Source: Streptomyces cirratus (lineage in GTDB: Bacteria > Actinomycetota > Actinomycetes > Streptomycetales > Streptomycetaceae). Taken from it: 45,290 nt of DNA. This document shows positions 34,208-41,800 of this stretch, piece after piece; position 1 is the stretch's first letter; each line of letters begins with the position of its first letter. The notes below the pieces were generated by a model, which did not search any database, was not told the origin of the DNA, and worked only from the letters and a program-made list of their open reading frames with translations. Made by a program: the position numbers and the translations under genes. The stretch covers positions 1-45,290 of the forward strand of contig NZ_BMVP01000027.1 of NCBI RefSeq assembly GCF_014650775.1. Reading direction: 5' to 3'.

Positions 34208-34906
34208 ATGACTCCTGCCCTGCCCACCCATGCCCGTACGGCCGACCCGAAGACCTCCCGGCCCACCAACGGCTCCGAGGAGGCGGTCACACGGCTTGCC
34301 CTGGACGCCCGCGACGGCGACCCCGTCAAGGCCGACCGCTTCGTACGCGCGCTCCACCGCGACGTCTGGCGGTACGTGGCCTACCTCAGCGCCGACACCC
34401 AGGCTGCCGATGACCTCACCCAGGACGTCTTCCTCCGCGCTCTGGCCGCCCTCCCCCGCTTCGAGGGCCGCTCCTCGGCCAGGACCTGGCTGCTGTCCAT
34501 CGCGCGCCGCACGGTCGTCGACAGCATCCGCCACGCCTCCGCCCGCCCCCGCCTGTCGGACCAGCAGGACTGGCAGACCGCCGCCGAGCAGGCCCAGCCC
34601 TACGGCGTCCCCGGTTTCGAGGACGGGATCGCCCTCGCCGAACTCATGGCGGCCATACCCACCGAGCGCCGCGAGGCCTTCGTCCTCACCCAGCTCCTCG
34701 GGCTGGGCTACGCGGAGGCCGCGACCGCCATCGGCTGCCCCGTCGGCACCGTCCGCTCCCGCGTGGCCCGGGCCCGGCTCAACCTCATCGCCCTCCTGAC
34801 GGACACAACCCCGACGACCACCGCGCCGGAACCGCGGCTCCCGGCACAGGCCGGTCGCGACACCGGCGCAGCCCAGGACCGCGTCCTCGCGGCGTCACGG
34901 GCGTGA
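34208..34906 (+). CDS. ECF-type RNA polymerase sigma factor
   Basis: A 232-residue sigma-70 family factor. Region 2 is visible as VWRYVAYLSADTQAADDLTQ, DVFLRALAALPRF and ARTWLLSIARRTVVDSIR. Region 4 is IPTERREAFVLTQLLGLGYA with the helix-turn-helix IGCPVGTVRSRVARARLNL. A Thr/Pro-rich C-terminal tail of ~40 residues extends it. A GTG at 34202 in the same frame is an alternative start with GAGGA 4 bases upstream; the ATG at 34208 has it at 10 bases. No anti-sigma gene is adjacent. The upstream His/Met-rich protein may be its sensor or target. Confidence 0.88.
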   Translation: MTPALPTHARTADPKTSRPTNGSEEAVTRLALDARDGDPVKADRFVRALHRDVWRYVAYLSADTQAADDLTQDVFLRALAALPRFEGRSSARTWLLSIARRTVVDSIRHASARPRLSDQQDWQTAAEQAQPYGVPGFEDGIALAELMAAIPTERREAFVLTQLLGLGYAEAATAIGCPVGTVRSRVARARLNLIALLTDTTPTTTAPEPRLPAQAGRDTGAAQDRVLAASRA

Positions 34907-35243
34907 TGCCGGCAGCCCTGCGGTCACCCCACGCACCGCAGCATTGACCGAACCTGCACCGCGGGGCGGCCCTGGTCTCGGCCAGGCGCCGCCCCGATGC
35001 CGGCTGTCCTGCCGACACACGATCCTTCAGTGCACCCGTCGGGCGGGATGCGGCTCCTCAAGGCCGTCTCAGGCAGGACGAGTAGCGGCTGTTTCCGGTC
35101 AACATGGTCCGGACGCAGTGAGACACAGCCGGACTCAGGCGGACAGAGGCGGACGCGTCGGGACGGGATGTGCGGGGTTCCGTCTGGCCGGTCTGCGCCC
35201 GCCACTCGTTTCGGCCGGGGCGTATTGCGCAACACTTCTGGTC
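34907..35243. other. Intergenic stretch, nothing recognised
   Basis: There is no credible gene, RNA or strong hairpin. It contains direct repeats of CGGAC(A/G/T) in the 35100-35160 area, of unclear meaning. The promoter of the nuclease-like gene should lie at the right end. Confidence 0.4.
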
Positions 35244-35736
35244 ATGCCGAGCTTTCAGCAGAGGAAGGCCGTGGGGGATGCCCACGAGAAGCGCAGAAGA
35301 ACTGACCGCGCGCGGATGGTCGGTCAACGCGTGGGGACAGGGAGTCCTCACCCAGCCGATTCAAGCCGCGCTCCGCAAAACCGACAGCTCCCTCCGGTGG
35401 ACTCCCGACCTCCTCGCCGCCAGGGACGACCACCTCGCGATGATCGACTGCAAGAGCAGCATGACCAGCCGCTCGACCCGCCGCCACGCGATCGAGCGGG
35501 CTGCGGTCCGCTCGCACTTCCATCTCGTCGCGTGGACCGAACTGCCCATCTACTACGTGTTCGACAACCTCGACGTGCTGACTCCGTACGACGCCCTCAC
35601 AGCGGGACAAGCCGGCCCCCACTCGATCTCGGGTTCGGGAGCGCCGTACCTGCTCGTGCCTGTAACACTGTGCCGCGCCTTCGACTCCACGTTCGGCCTG
35701 CCGAAACGCCCGCCCGTCGCAAGCGACGCTGCCTGA
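35244..35736 (+). CDS. PD-(D/E)XK nuclease-like protein, probably frameshifted
   Basis: The protein runs from 35278 in one frame: ELTARGWSVNAWGQGVL, then the nuclease core WTPDLLAARDDHLAMIDCKS. This fits the PD...(D/E)xK pattern (PD, then DCK), followed by a helix RRHAIERAAVRSHFH. A better N-terminus (MPSFQQRKAVGDAHE) starts at 35244 in the neighbouring frame and needs a one-base shift near 35290 to join (product about 163 residues). Otherwise translation starts at 35278 (152 residues), with GAGGAAGG distant. The metal-binding residues look intact, so it may still cut DNA. A role in defence or repair is open. Confidence 0.6.
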
Positions 35737-36027
35737 GACCCGCACCGCACCAAGACCGCCACTCGAAGGCGCGGTCTGGTTCACATTCGCACGGGACGGC
35801 GGCAGCGCTGCCTGCTCCCCGGTGGACGTTCGGCGCCACCTGAAAATGCGACGACGCTACGCACGCAGGTCCAGAGAAAGTCGTGCAGCGCCACGTCCAA
35901 CACCTCTTCACCCAAGGGGCTGTTCACGACGGGTCATGAGCAGCGAGCAGTCATAACCCCTGGAGATCGTTTCCCGGCTGGCCGTAGATCACTCCCCGGC
36001 AGTGGGCAGCTTGCACGAAATCGCTCA
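35737..36027. other. Convergent intergenic stretch with a possible gene stub
   Basis: A 25-codon minus-strand frame (35951-36028, MSDFVQAAHCRGVIYGQPG...) overlaps the stop of the next gene by ATGA-type coupling. It may be the truncated start of a further immunity-like gene. The rest shows nothing recognisable. Confidence 0.35.
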
Positions 36028-36609
36028 TCACACGTAGTTGATGGGGCATTGCCGCCGAAGCGAGTGTTCGGCAGCACGGAGGTAAAGCGCCGCGTAGTAC
36101 GCGGCGTCCAGGTCCTCGGCCCAGGGGCCGGGGTGGCTGACGGCGGCCGCGGCCGCGGCCGGACTGTCGAACCAATTGCCGAGATCGAGGTTGTCGCAAC
36201 GGTGCGGAACGTGCGGCGGCAGAGCGAGCTGGACGACAAGACGCTTCGCTGCCCTGAGCGTGCGATGGGCGCTGAGGACGGTCGTGTTCTCGCTGTAGCG
36301 AGCTGGCACGGGAAGGGTCAGGCAGTCCTCGAAGTCGACGGATACCAGCAGGTCCCATCCGAGCAGTGCGTCGTAGAAGTCCTGCGCGTCCGACTGAGCG
36401 CGGCAAAGATCCTCAAATGTCTGTATCGGCCGGTACATCTTCTCTTCGAACGACATTCCGGACTGTGGGACGAACTGCACTGCTGCCGGCGGGGGGCAGG
36501 ACGCGAGGCCGCGCTTGGAAAGTTCGGCGTCGAGGGCCTGGGCAGTGGGCCGGAGAATGTCCTCGTCCAACCAGTCGTCGGCGTCGACGCTGCATACGTA
36601 GATTCCCAT
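36028..36609 (-). CDS. Hypothetical protein, possible immunity protein
   Basis: A 193-residue acidic cytosolic protein opening MGIYVCSVDADDWLDED, with a central YRPIQTFEDLC segment and a long C-terminal part with aromatic residues (GPWAEDLDAAYYAALYLRA). There is no signal or membrane segment. I do not know a named family. The acidic composition and size, and the barstar-containing gene directly upstream on the same strand (60-base gap), point to an immunity function. The ribosome site before 36609 is weak. Confidence 0.6.
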   Translation of the reverse strand: MGIYVCSVDADDWLDEDILRPTAQALDAELSKRGLASCPPPAAVQFVPQSGMSFEEKMYRPIQTFEDLCRAQSDAQDFYDALLGWDLLVSVDFEDCLTLPVPARYSENTTVLSAHRTLRAAKRLVVQLALPPHVPHRCDNLDLGNWFDSPAAAAAAVSHPGPWAEDLDAAYYAALYLRAAEHSLRRQCPINYV

Positions 36610-36669
36610 GCGGTGAATCTACGTTCCGGCTCGGACAGTGCGGCGCTCGGTGGGGACCCGCAGGCCCCG

Positions 36670-37497
36670 TCAGCCTCGTGGGTTGGCGTCCAGCCATTCG
36701 TCGCTGTTCCACATGACGGGCATGGCACCGACCGGGTCGAATTGGATGTCGGGGTCGTTGCTGTGGACCAAGCAGATCAGCCGGCGCTGAAGTACGGCTG
36801 CCTGACGGGCTCGGTCGGCGATGATGTCGAGTACGACTTGCGCCGCCCGGGGGCAGGCGGCTGCGAATCGGTCGTAGTCGGTGAAGGTGAGGACCAGTCC
36901 CGCGCCTTCCTCTGAGTCGTCGTAACCGCCGTAGCAGGCGACGTCGCCGAGGCAGTCGTTGAGTGCGTCAAGGTTGTGTCCGTAGTAGTCGGGGAACTGC
37001 AAAGCGGCGGCGATGGCGCGGTGCATGTGCTGCTCCGTGCTCCATTGGCCTGCTGCCAGCCGGACGACGCGGAAGTCGCGGTCTTCGAGACGCTGCACGG
37101 CCTGGTTGAGGAGCAGCTGGCGCCGGAAGAGGGTGACGAACGTGTTGCCCATGTACTCGATGCCAGGGAAGCGGGCCTTTGAGGTGTTCGGCGTCGGCTT
37201 CAAAGCGGCGTGACGGCGGTAGTCGTCCAGGAGCTGGAAGAACTCCGCCATCGGAGTGGATCCGTCCGGGGTGTTGCGTTCGATCTCTGCGGCCCAACCG
37301 AGGGAGCTGGACATGTCGTGGTGCTCATGCAGCCACTGGGTGAAGTGGTCGTCGGGCCAGAAGGCAAAGGGCTCGTCGATGGAGTGCACGCTCAGTGCGA
37401 CTCGGTAGCCGACGAGGAACGACTCCAGCTGGATCAACGAACCACCGGGCAGCCGCATGCCGGGGCGGAGGCGGATCTGCTCCAGGAAGTCGTACAC
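36670..37497 (-). CDS. Barstar-domain protein (ribonuclease inhibitor type)
   Basis: A 275-residue two-part protein. Residues 1-125 (YDFLEQIRLRPGMRLPGG, SSSLGWAAEIERNTPDG) are an uncharacterised domain seen with barstar in actinomycetes. Residues 130-240 are barstar-like: DFRVVRLAAGQWSTEQHMHR, then FPDYYGHNLDALNDCLGDVA, the conserved region that blocks barnase-type nucleases. It is probably an immunity protein to a secreted or injected RNase; no toxin is present. The GTG start at 37497 lies 2 bases from the end of the IS5 element, so its native promoter and ribosome site were lost. Expression may depend on the element. Confidence 0.85.
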   Translation of the reverse strand: MYDFLEQIRLRPGMRLPGGSLIQLESFLVGYRVALSVHSIDEPFAFWPDDHFTQWLHEHHDMSSSLGWAAEIERNTPDGSTPMAEFFQLLDDYRRHAALKPTPNTSKARFPGIEYMGNTFVTLFRRQLLLNQAVQRLEDRDFRVVRLAAGQWSTEQHMHRAIAAALQFPDYYGHNLDALNDCLGDVACYGGYDDSEEGAGLVLTFTDYDRFAAACPRAAQVVLDIIADRARQAAVLQRRLICLVHSNDPDIQFDPVGAMPVMWNSDEWLDANPRG

Positions 37498-37600
37498 GGA
37501 GCTTCCGCCAACTTGAAGTAGCAGGTCAAAGGGCTGGTGTGACCGGTTCTCGGGGTACTCGTGCTGGTCACGGGCGACTGTCTGAGCAGTAGATCGTCCG

Positions 37601-38434
37601 TCAGCGGTTGATTTCGAGGTTCGTCAGGACGACCAGAGCGCGCAGGAGGCGGGTGGCGCGGGCGGGGTCGGTGCGGAGCTTGGTGAGGATCCGCCAGTTC
37701 TTGAGGTGGGCGAAGCCGTGCTCGACGGGTGCCCGTCCGACGGCGAGGACGCGGTTGGCCTCCTTCTCGCCTCGAGTGAGCTTGTGGGTACGGGTGGCGA
37801 TGTAGCCGGTGACGATCACGGGGTCGAGGATGTCGTTGTCCAGGCCGCGGAAGCCGAGGTCCGCGAGAGCCCCGAGGCCGGCGGCGCGCAGGTGGGCCAG
37901 GATGTGGTCGTGGCGGGCGGCGGTGTTGTCGTGGGTGCGGCCGGGACGGGCGGCGGATATCCAGATCAGTCGGCCCTTCTCGTCGGTCAGGGCGAGGAAG
38001 TGCAGGCCGTGGCTGCGGTGCTTGCCGGAGTAGTTGCGCCGGTCGGCCTTGCCGGTGCGGCGCTGGGTGCGGATGAGGGTGCCGTCGATCAGGACCACCT
38101 CCCCGCCCTGCTTAGCGACCTTCTTCAAGGCGCGGTCCAGGCGCGGCGCCTGGGCGGCGACCAGCCCGATCAGTTCGTCGCGCCAACGGCGGACGGTGGA
38201 CTCGGACACGTCGTTTCCGCCGGCCATGTCGCCCAGGCACTGGTCGTGGCGCAGTACTGCCAAGACGATCACCGCGATCTTCCCCGGCGGCAGGATCCAC
38301 CACCTGGACCCGATCGCCTTCAGGTGGCGCCGCAGCAGATCGGCGAGGTGGTTGACGGTGCGCGTGGACAGCGGCAGGCGGCACTGGTAGACAAGCGGGC
38401 AGGTGTCCTCGGCGCGCTCTTTGTTATTCGTCAC
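37601..38434 (-). CDS. IS5-family transposase, apparently intact
   Basis: A 277-residue DDE transposase. An N-terminal helix-turn-helix (NDVSESTVRRWRDELIGL) is followed by the catalytic residues: Asp in GGEVVLIDGTLI, Asp in GRTHDNTAARHDHI and Glu in PVEHGFAHLKNWR. Length and order fit the family, and the frame has no defect. The GTG at 38434 starts VTNNKERAEDTC; a longer frame upstream lacks a ribosome site. It is the only transposase in the window that looks functional and could in principle mobilise copy A, though the ends differ. Confidence 0.82.
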   Translation of the reverse strand: MTNNKERAEDTCPLVYQCRLPLSTRTVNHLADLLRRHLKAIGSRWWILPPGKIAVIVLAVLRHDQCLGDMAGGNDVSESTVRRWRDELIGLVAAQAPRLDRALKKVAKQGGEVVLIDGTLIRTQRRTGKADRRNYSGKHRSHGLHFLALTDEKGRLIWISAARPGRTHDNTAARHDHILAHLRAAGLGALADLGFRGLDNDILDPVIVTGYIATRTHKLTRGEKEANRVLAVGRAPVEHGFAHLKNWRILTKLRTDPARATRLLRALVVLTNLEINR

Positions 38435-38566
38435 ACAATTCCAACGGCCGCCGGGGGCACTCCGGTTACGCCAGCTCCGCACTGCTTGCTGCTGCTGCGT
38501 ACCAGGTCACAGACGGGTGGCGAACCGGCCGTCGGGTTGTTTCCGCAGCCAGACGCGGTCGGTCAG

Positions 38567-38962
38567 TCAAAGAAGCTTCCCCCGCAGCGGCTCCAGCTTG
38601 CTCTTCGCGCTGATGTCCACTCCCAGCATCTCGCCGACCCGCCGGGCCATGACCGGCCCGGCGGCCTGCCGCACGGCGGCGAGGATGCGCTGGTAGTCCG
38701 GCGGGAGCACGGTGTCCTCCACGCCCGGCTCGCGGTGCGGGATCAGCATCACCGCCCGACCGCCCACCTGCCCAGGCACCGGCGTGGCCGAGGCTCGCTC
38801 CTCAGCGAGCTGTTCGCTCATCCGCTCGAGGACCTTCTCGGCGACGGCGAGTTCGTCCCGTTCGGCCCGCACCTCGGCCAACTGTCTGGCCAGCCACCCT
38901 TCGAGTTCGTCCAGTTCCGCGCGCCGCGCGGTGATCCGTTCCAGCAGCTCGGGATCCAGCAT
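38567..38962 (-). CDS. IS accessory protein, C-terminally shortened
   Basis: A 131-residue protein: a coiled-coil start (LDPELLERITARRAELDELE, LAEVRAERDELAVAEKVLER), then GRAVMLIPHREPG and LPPDYQRILAAVRQAAGPV, a winged-helix-like segment. It stops at PLRGKLL. Just downstream, in another frame, lies RVWLRKQPDGRFATRL, matching the C-terminus of the copy A relative (WLRKLADGRFTTRL). A small indel near 38567 has thus removed about 20 residues. Homologues accompany this IS type in actinomycetes; the role is unknown. Confidence 0.65.
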   Translation of the reverse strand: MLDPELLERITARRAELDELEGWLARQLAEVRAERDELAVAEKVLERMSEQLAEERASATPVPGQVGGRAVMLIPHREPGVEDTVLPPDYQRILAAVRQAAGPVMARRVGEMLGVDISAKSKLEPLRGKLL

Positions 38963-39012
38963 GCACCGGATCGTAGAGGGCAGCAGGACAGCGGCGGGTA
39001 CGAACGGGACGG

Positions 39013-39522
39013 TCAGCTGCCAGCTTCTGCCCCCGACCGCTTGTTCAGGAAATGCTTGGCCGCCTCGACTGCTTCCCGGTTGAGTTCGTCGAGGGAGACT
39101 CCCCAGCTCTCCTCCCAGCCGTCCAGGTTGTGCGCGCAGTGGACAAGCGGTTCGAGCTCTTCGGGGTAGCCGAGGTCCTCAGCGATGTTGGCCCAGATGA
39201 GCCAGGTACCCAAGGCGGGATCCAGGGTTCTGTCGGCGATCTGACCGGCGACCCAGTCGGCCATCGCCCACTTTGCCGCCCGAGGATCGGCGGGAGGATG
39301 GAACAACAACCCCAACTCCTCCAGCACCTGGTCGAAGAGTGCTGGCGCGTCAGGCTCTTCGCTGCGGAGGAGGCCGGCCAGCATGGCGAGAGAGGGGCTC
39401 TCAACCCCAGCAATCAGTGCGTCCAGCCCTGCCTGGATGAGCCGGTCTGACCCGACGTGCCTGTCGAATGCCCTCTCCCGCGCGATATGGCTGAGCTGCT
39501 TGAGGGCGTCGTCCTGGGTCAT
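39013..39522 (-). CDS. Cargo gene inside the IS element, hypothetical immunity-like protein
   Basis: A 169-residue protein starting MTQDDALKQLSHIAR (GAGAAG upstream; an earlier ATG at 39543 is an alternative). It is acidic and helical, with SPSLAMLAGLLRSEEPDAPA, DRTLDPALGTWLIWANIAED and AHNLDGWEESWGVSLDELNR. I do not recognise a named family, but it has the size and composition of immunity proteins, and a barstar gene lies just outside the element. The gene is flanked by the right inverted repeat and the accessory gene, so it would move with the element. Confidence 0.6.
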   Translation of the reverse strand: MTQDDALKQLSHIARERAFDRHVGSDRLIQAGLDALIAGVESPSLAMLAGLLRSEEPDAPALFDQVLEELGLLFHPPADPRAAKWAMADWVAGQIADRTLDPALGTWLIWANIAEDLGYPEELEPLVHCAHNLDGWEESWGVSLDELNREAVEAAKHFLNKRSGAEAGS

Positions 39523-39909
39523 CGGAGTCTTCTCGGTCGGCATATGGAAGAAGAAGGCTCGCACACCAGCCGACACGGCTGCACCGTGTTTCCCTTCGAA
39601 CTGACTGCCCTGACGGACGATCTCCTTCGTAGACTCCCGCCCACGACCAGCACGAGTACCCCGGGGACCGGTCACACCAGCCCTTTGACCTGCTACTTCA
39701 AGTTGGCGGAAGCTCACTGATCAGCACTCCTCTCACTGCGGCCATTGGCACCCAGGCTGCCCACCTCAGCGACAAGCCGCCACAGAGAACCCGTCCGCCA
39801 GCACAACAAGCCAAGCCTCTTCACCCACCATCGTCCGAGACCTGCTGCCGGCTTCAGCGATTGCCGCCCGCTATCAAGCTGTTCGGCTCGCAAGCCGAGC
39901 TGGTCGTGC

Positions 39910-40482
39910 TCAGGCGGCCGCTTCGATGGGCTCGAGCACGGCCTCGACGTCGACCACGACATCGACCATGGGGCTGACGACCACGCCGCCGCGGTCGACC
40001 ACATCGTTCCAACTCACCCCGAAGTCATGTCGATTGATACGCGTCGTGGCGGCGAAACCGGCGCGTCGCCTGGGCCCGAGATCCCGCCCCTCCTCCCACC
40101 AAGGCGTATCCCACTGTCCCAAGTAGGTGACGTCAAAGGTTACGGGGCGCGTCACTCCACGTACCGTGAGATCTCCGGTCACCTCGAACTCGGTTCCGCT
40201 CACCTGGTGAATACACGACCCGACGAATGTCCACATCGGGTGGTGCTCGACATCGAAGAAATCAGCACTGCGGAGGTGCGCGTCGCGCTGGGGCTGACCG
40301 GTATACACCTGGGTCGCATCGACCGTCACCTCGACGCGAGCGTCCTCCGGCTCGTCGGGATCGACCTCCAGCAAGCCGTGCACGTTCTTGAACTGCCCGC
40401 GCACGTAAGTGACCGTCATGTGTCTGGCGCGGAACTCCGCCGCGGTATGACCGGGCTCGAAGAACCATTTGGTCATGGCCAT
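39910..40482 (-). CDS. YceI family protein
   Basis: A 190-residue lipocalin-like protein. The YceI pattern is clear: an opening WFFEPGHTAAEFRARHMTVT, GQFKNVHGLLEVDPDEPEDA, then LRSADFFDVEHHPMWTFVG, GDLTVRGVTRPVTFDVTYLG and INRHDFGVSWN near the end. The family binds isoprenoid-type lipids in known structures. No signal peptide is present, so it is cytosolic. The start at 40482 has AGGGGCG upstream. The stretch between the IS end and this gene (39716-39909) shows nothing recognisable. Confidence 0.88.
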   Translation of the reverse strand: MAMTKWFFEPGHTAAEFRARHMTVTYVRGQFKNVHGLLEVDPDEPEDARVEVTVDATQVYTGQPQRDAHLRSADFFDVEHHPMWTFVGSCIHQVSGTEFEVTGDLTVRGVTRPVTFDVTYLGQWDTPWWEEGRDLGPRRRAGFAATTRINRHDFGVSWNDVVDRGGVVVSPMVDVVVDVEAVLEPIEAAA

Positions 40483-40576
40483 GTGCGCCCCTGTTCTACC
40501 CCTTCAAATAGCCCTGACCCTATGGCGGCCACGGAGCGCGTAAGGCAGTGCTGGGGGCCGACGTGCTCGCGGTGTG

Positions 40577-41016
40577 TCACCGGTGTTCGTTCAAGCCGTC
40601 GGCGATGAGGGACTCGCCGATACCCAGCATCCAGACGTCCTTGGCCAGCGCGGTTCCCTGCTCGGTCGGGCGCAGGCTGGGCTGCCTTCCTGCCGCATCC
40701 CTGGCGTAGGCAGGTAGAGCCCGAGGGTGCCAACGGAGAATGCGGTGAGCGCAACCCCGGCGAGAACGACAGACACGACCGGCAGGAGCAGTGTCGTGGC
40801 AATCGCGAGCTCCCCGGCGGAGAGCAGCCGTACGAATTTCTGGGAGTCGTGCCTGCCCAGGAACGGGTAGGTCGTGGCGGCGAGCTGCTGCAGCCTCGCG
40901 GCGGTGGCCTCGTCCGCACCGAGTTTCGAGAGCCCGGAGTTCAGGAAGAACGCGCCGACCGTGAGCATGAGCGGAAGTTGCCGTGCTGCGGAACATCGTG
41001 CCCAACCGGATACCAT
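40577..41016 (-). pseudogene. DoxX-like membrane protein, frameshifted near 40680
   Basis: From 41016 (GGGAGG 6 bases upstream) the frame gives a DoxX-type membrane protein: LPLMLTVGAFFLNSGLSKLG, then AATTYPFLG, VRLLSAGELAIATTLLLPVV, and GTLGLYL. Near 40680 the frame must shift to reach SLRPTEQGTALAKDVWMLGI, the conserved end, stopping at 40577. Without the shift the last 40 residues are nonsense. DoxX-like proteins act in membrane redox stress. A real mutation or a base error are both possible. Confidence 0.65.
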
Positions 41017-41123
41017 GCCGAGCCTCCCAACATTGGCCTCAGATACCACCCTGCCATCCGTTCGAAGCATGTCAAACGGGGGCCGATTCTCCCCCACCCG
41101 CTGGCCCCGGAGCTCGGAGCAGG

Positions 41124-41483
41124 TCAGTGCAGGTGAAGCTGCCAGTCCGCCGGGACTTTGCCCCGCGGCCCCGGGGTCGGCTGCGAGGCCGGGTGTGAGG
41201 TCGGCGGTGCCAGTGGCGGGCCCTCGTAGTACTGCTCGGTCTCGATGTTCCAAAACCAGGACTCGCCGGGTTCGAAGCTCGTCAGGAAGGCGTGCCCAGC
41301 CATCCGGGCATGCTTCGAGCCGTGCTGCGAGGGCGAGGAGTCACAGCATCCGATGTGCCCGCACGCTGCGCAGCGCCGCAGGTGGAACCACCAGCCGGGT
41401 CCATCGCCTGCCAGACACTCCACGCACCCGTCGCCACTCGGCGGCGCAGTGAGATCAATACCCGGGATCTGCTCCTGAGGCAT
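41124..41483 (-). CDS. UBP-type zinc-finger protein
   Basis: A 119-residue protein. Cys/His residues in the order CVEC, CAACGHIGCC, then HGSKHARMAGH match the ubiquitin-hydrolase-type zinc finger (ZnF-UBP), followed by FEPGESWFWNIETEQYYEG. In bacteria such small proteins are common and of unknown role. The start at 41483 is chosen because AGGGAGG lies 8 bases upstream; a GTG 19 codons earlier has none. It is a single gene between the DoxX remnant and an IS630 fragment. Confidence 0.85.
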   Translation of the reverse strand: MPQEQIPGIDLTAPPSGDGCVECLAGDGPGWWFHLRRCAACGHIGCCDSSPSQHGSKHARMAGHAFLTSFEPGESWFWNIETEQYYEGPPLAPPTSHPASQPTPGPRGKVPADWQLHLH

Positions 41484-41628
41484 GCGCTGCGCCTCCCTGG
41501 CGAGGTCGCTCGGACGCCGTTTCGGACGGGGTTTCGGCACCTGGAGCCGAAGCCGGGACGGTTACTGACCTTGTAGGCGTGGGGTCGTGGGGGCTGACAG
41601 CTGGCGATCGTCGCGGTATGCCGGAAGC

Positions 41629-41793
41629 ATGAGGTATCCGCAGGGTGGGGGTCTGACCGCCGAGAGGCAGGCTTTCCGCGAACGGATCCGGATGGAAGCG
41701 GCCGGGATGTTCGTCAGCGGTCTCAGCAATGGCGTGATCGCAAAGGAGTTGCGCGTCAGCGTCCGCTCAGTTCAGCGGTGGCGTCGATCGTGG
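41629..41793 (+). pseudogene. N-terminal fragment of an IS630-family transposase
   Basis: The first 55 codons (MRYPQGGGLTAERQAFRERI, then AKELRVSVRSVQRWRRSW, the helix-turn-helix) match the start of the IS630 transposase at 43965-45036. Homology stops at 41793, 8 bases from the stop codon of the NACHT gene. The upstream stretch from about 41575 resembles the element's 5' end (TGTAGGCGTGGGGTCGTGG...GGGCTGACAG). It is a truncated copy oriented opposite to the other one. Confidence 0.75.
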
Positions 41794-41800
41794 CGCTGCA

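Larger units (their letters stand above)
37499..39715 (-). mobile_element. IS5-family element (copy B) with accessory and cargo genes, 2217 bp
   Basis: Inverted repeats of about 90 bases begin GAGCTTCCGCCAACTTGAAG at both ends and share a core of GGGCTGGTGTGACCGG. Between them on the minus strand are a cargo gene (39013-39522), the accessory gene (38567-38962) and the transposase (37601-38434). The same core is present in copy A (GGGCTGGCGTGACGG). No clear target duplication is seen. In copy A the accessory gene lies about 150 bases from the right end; here the distance is about 750, so the cargo gene is additional. Confidence 0.8.
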
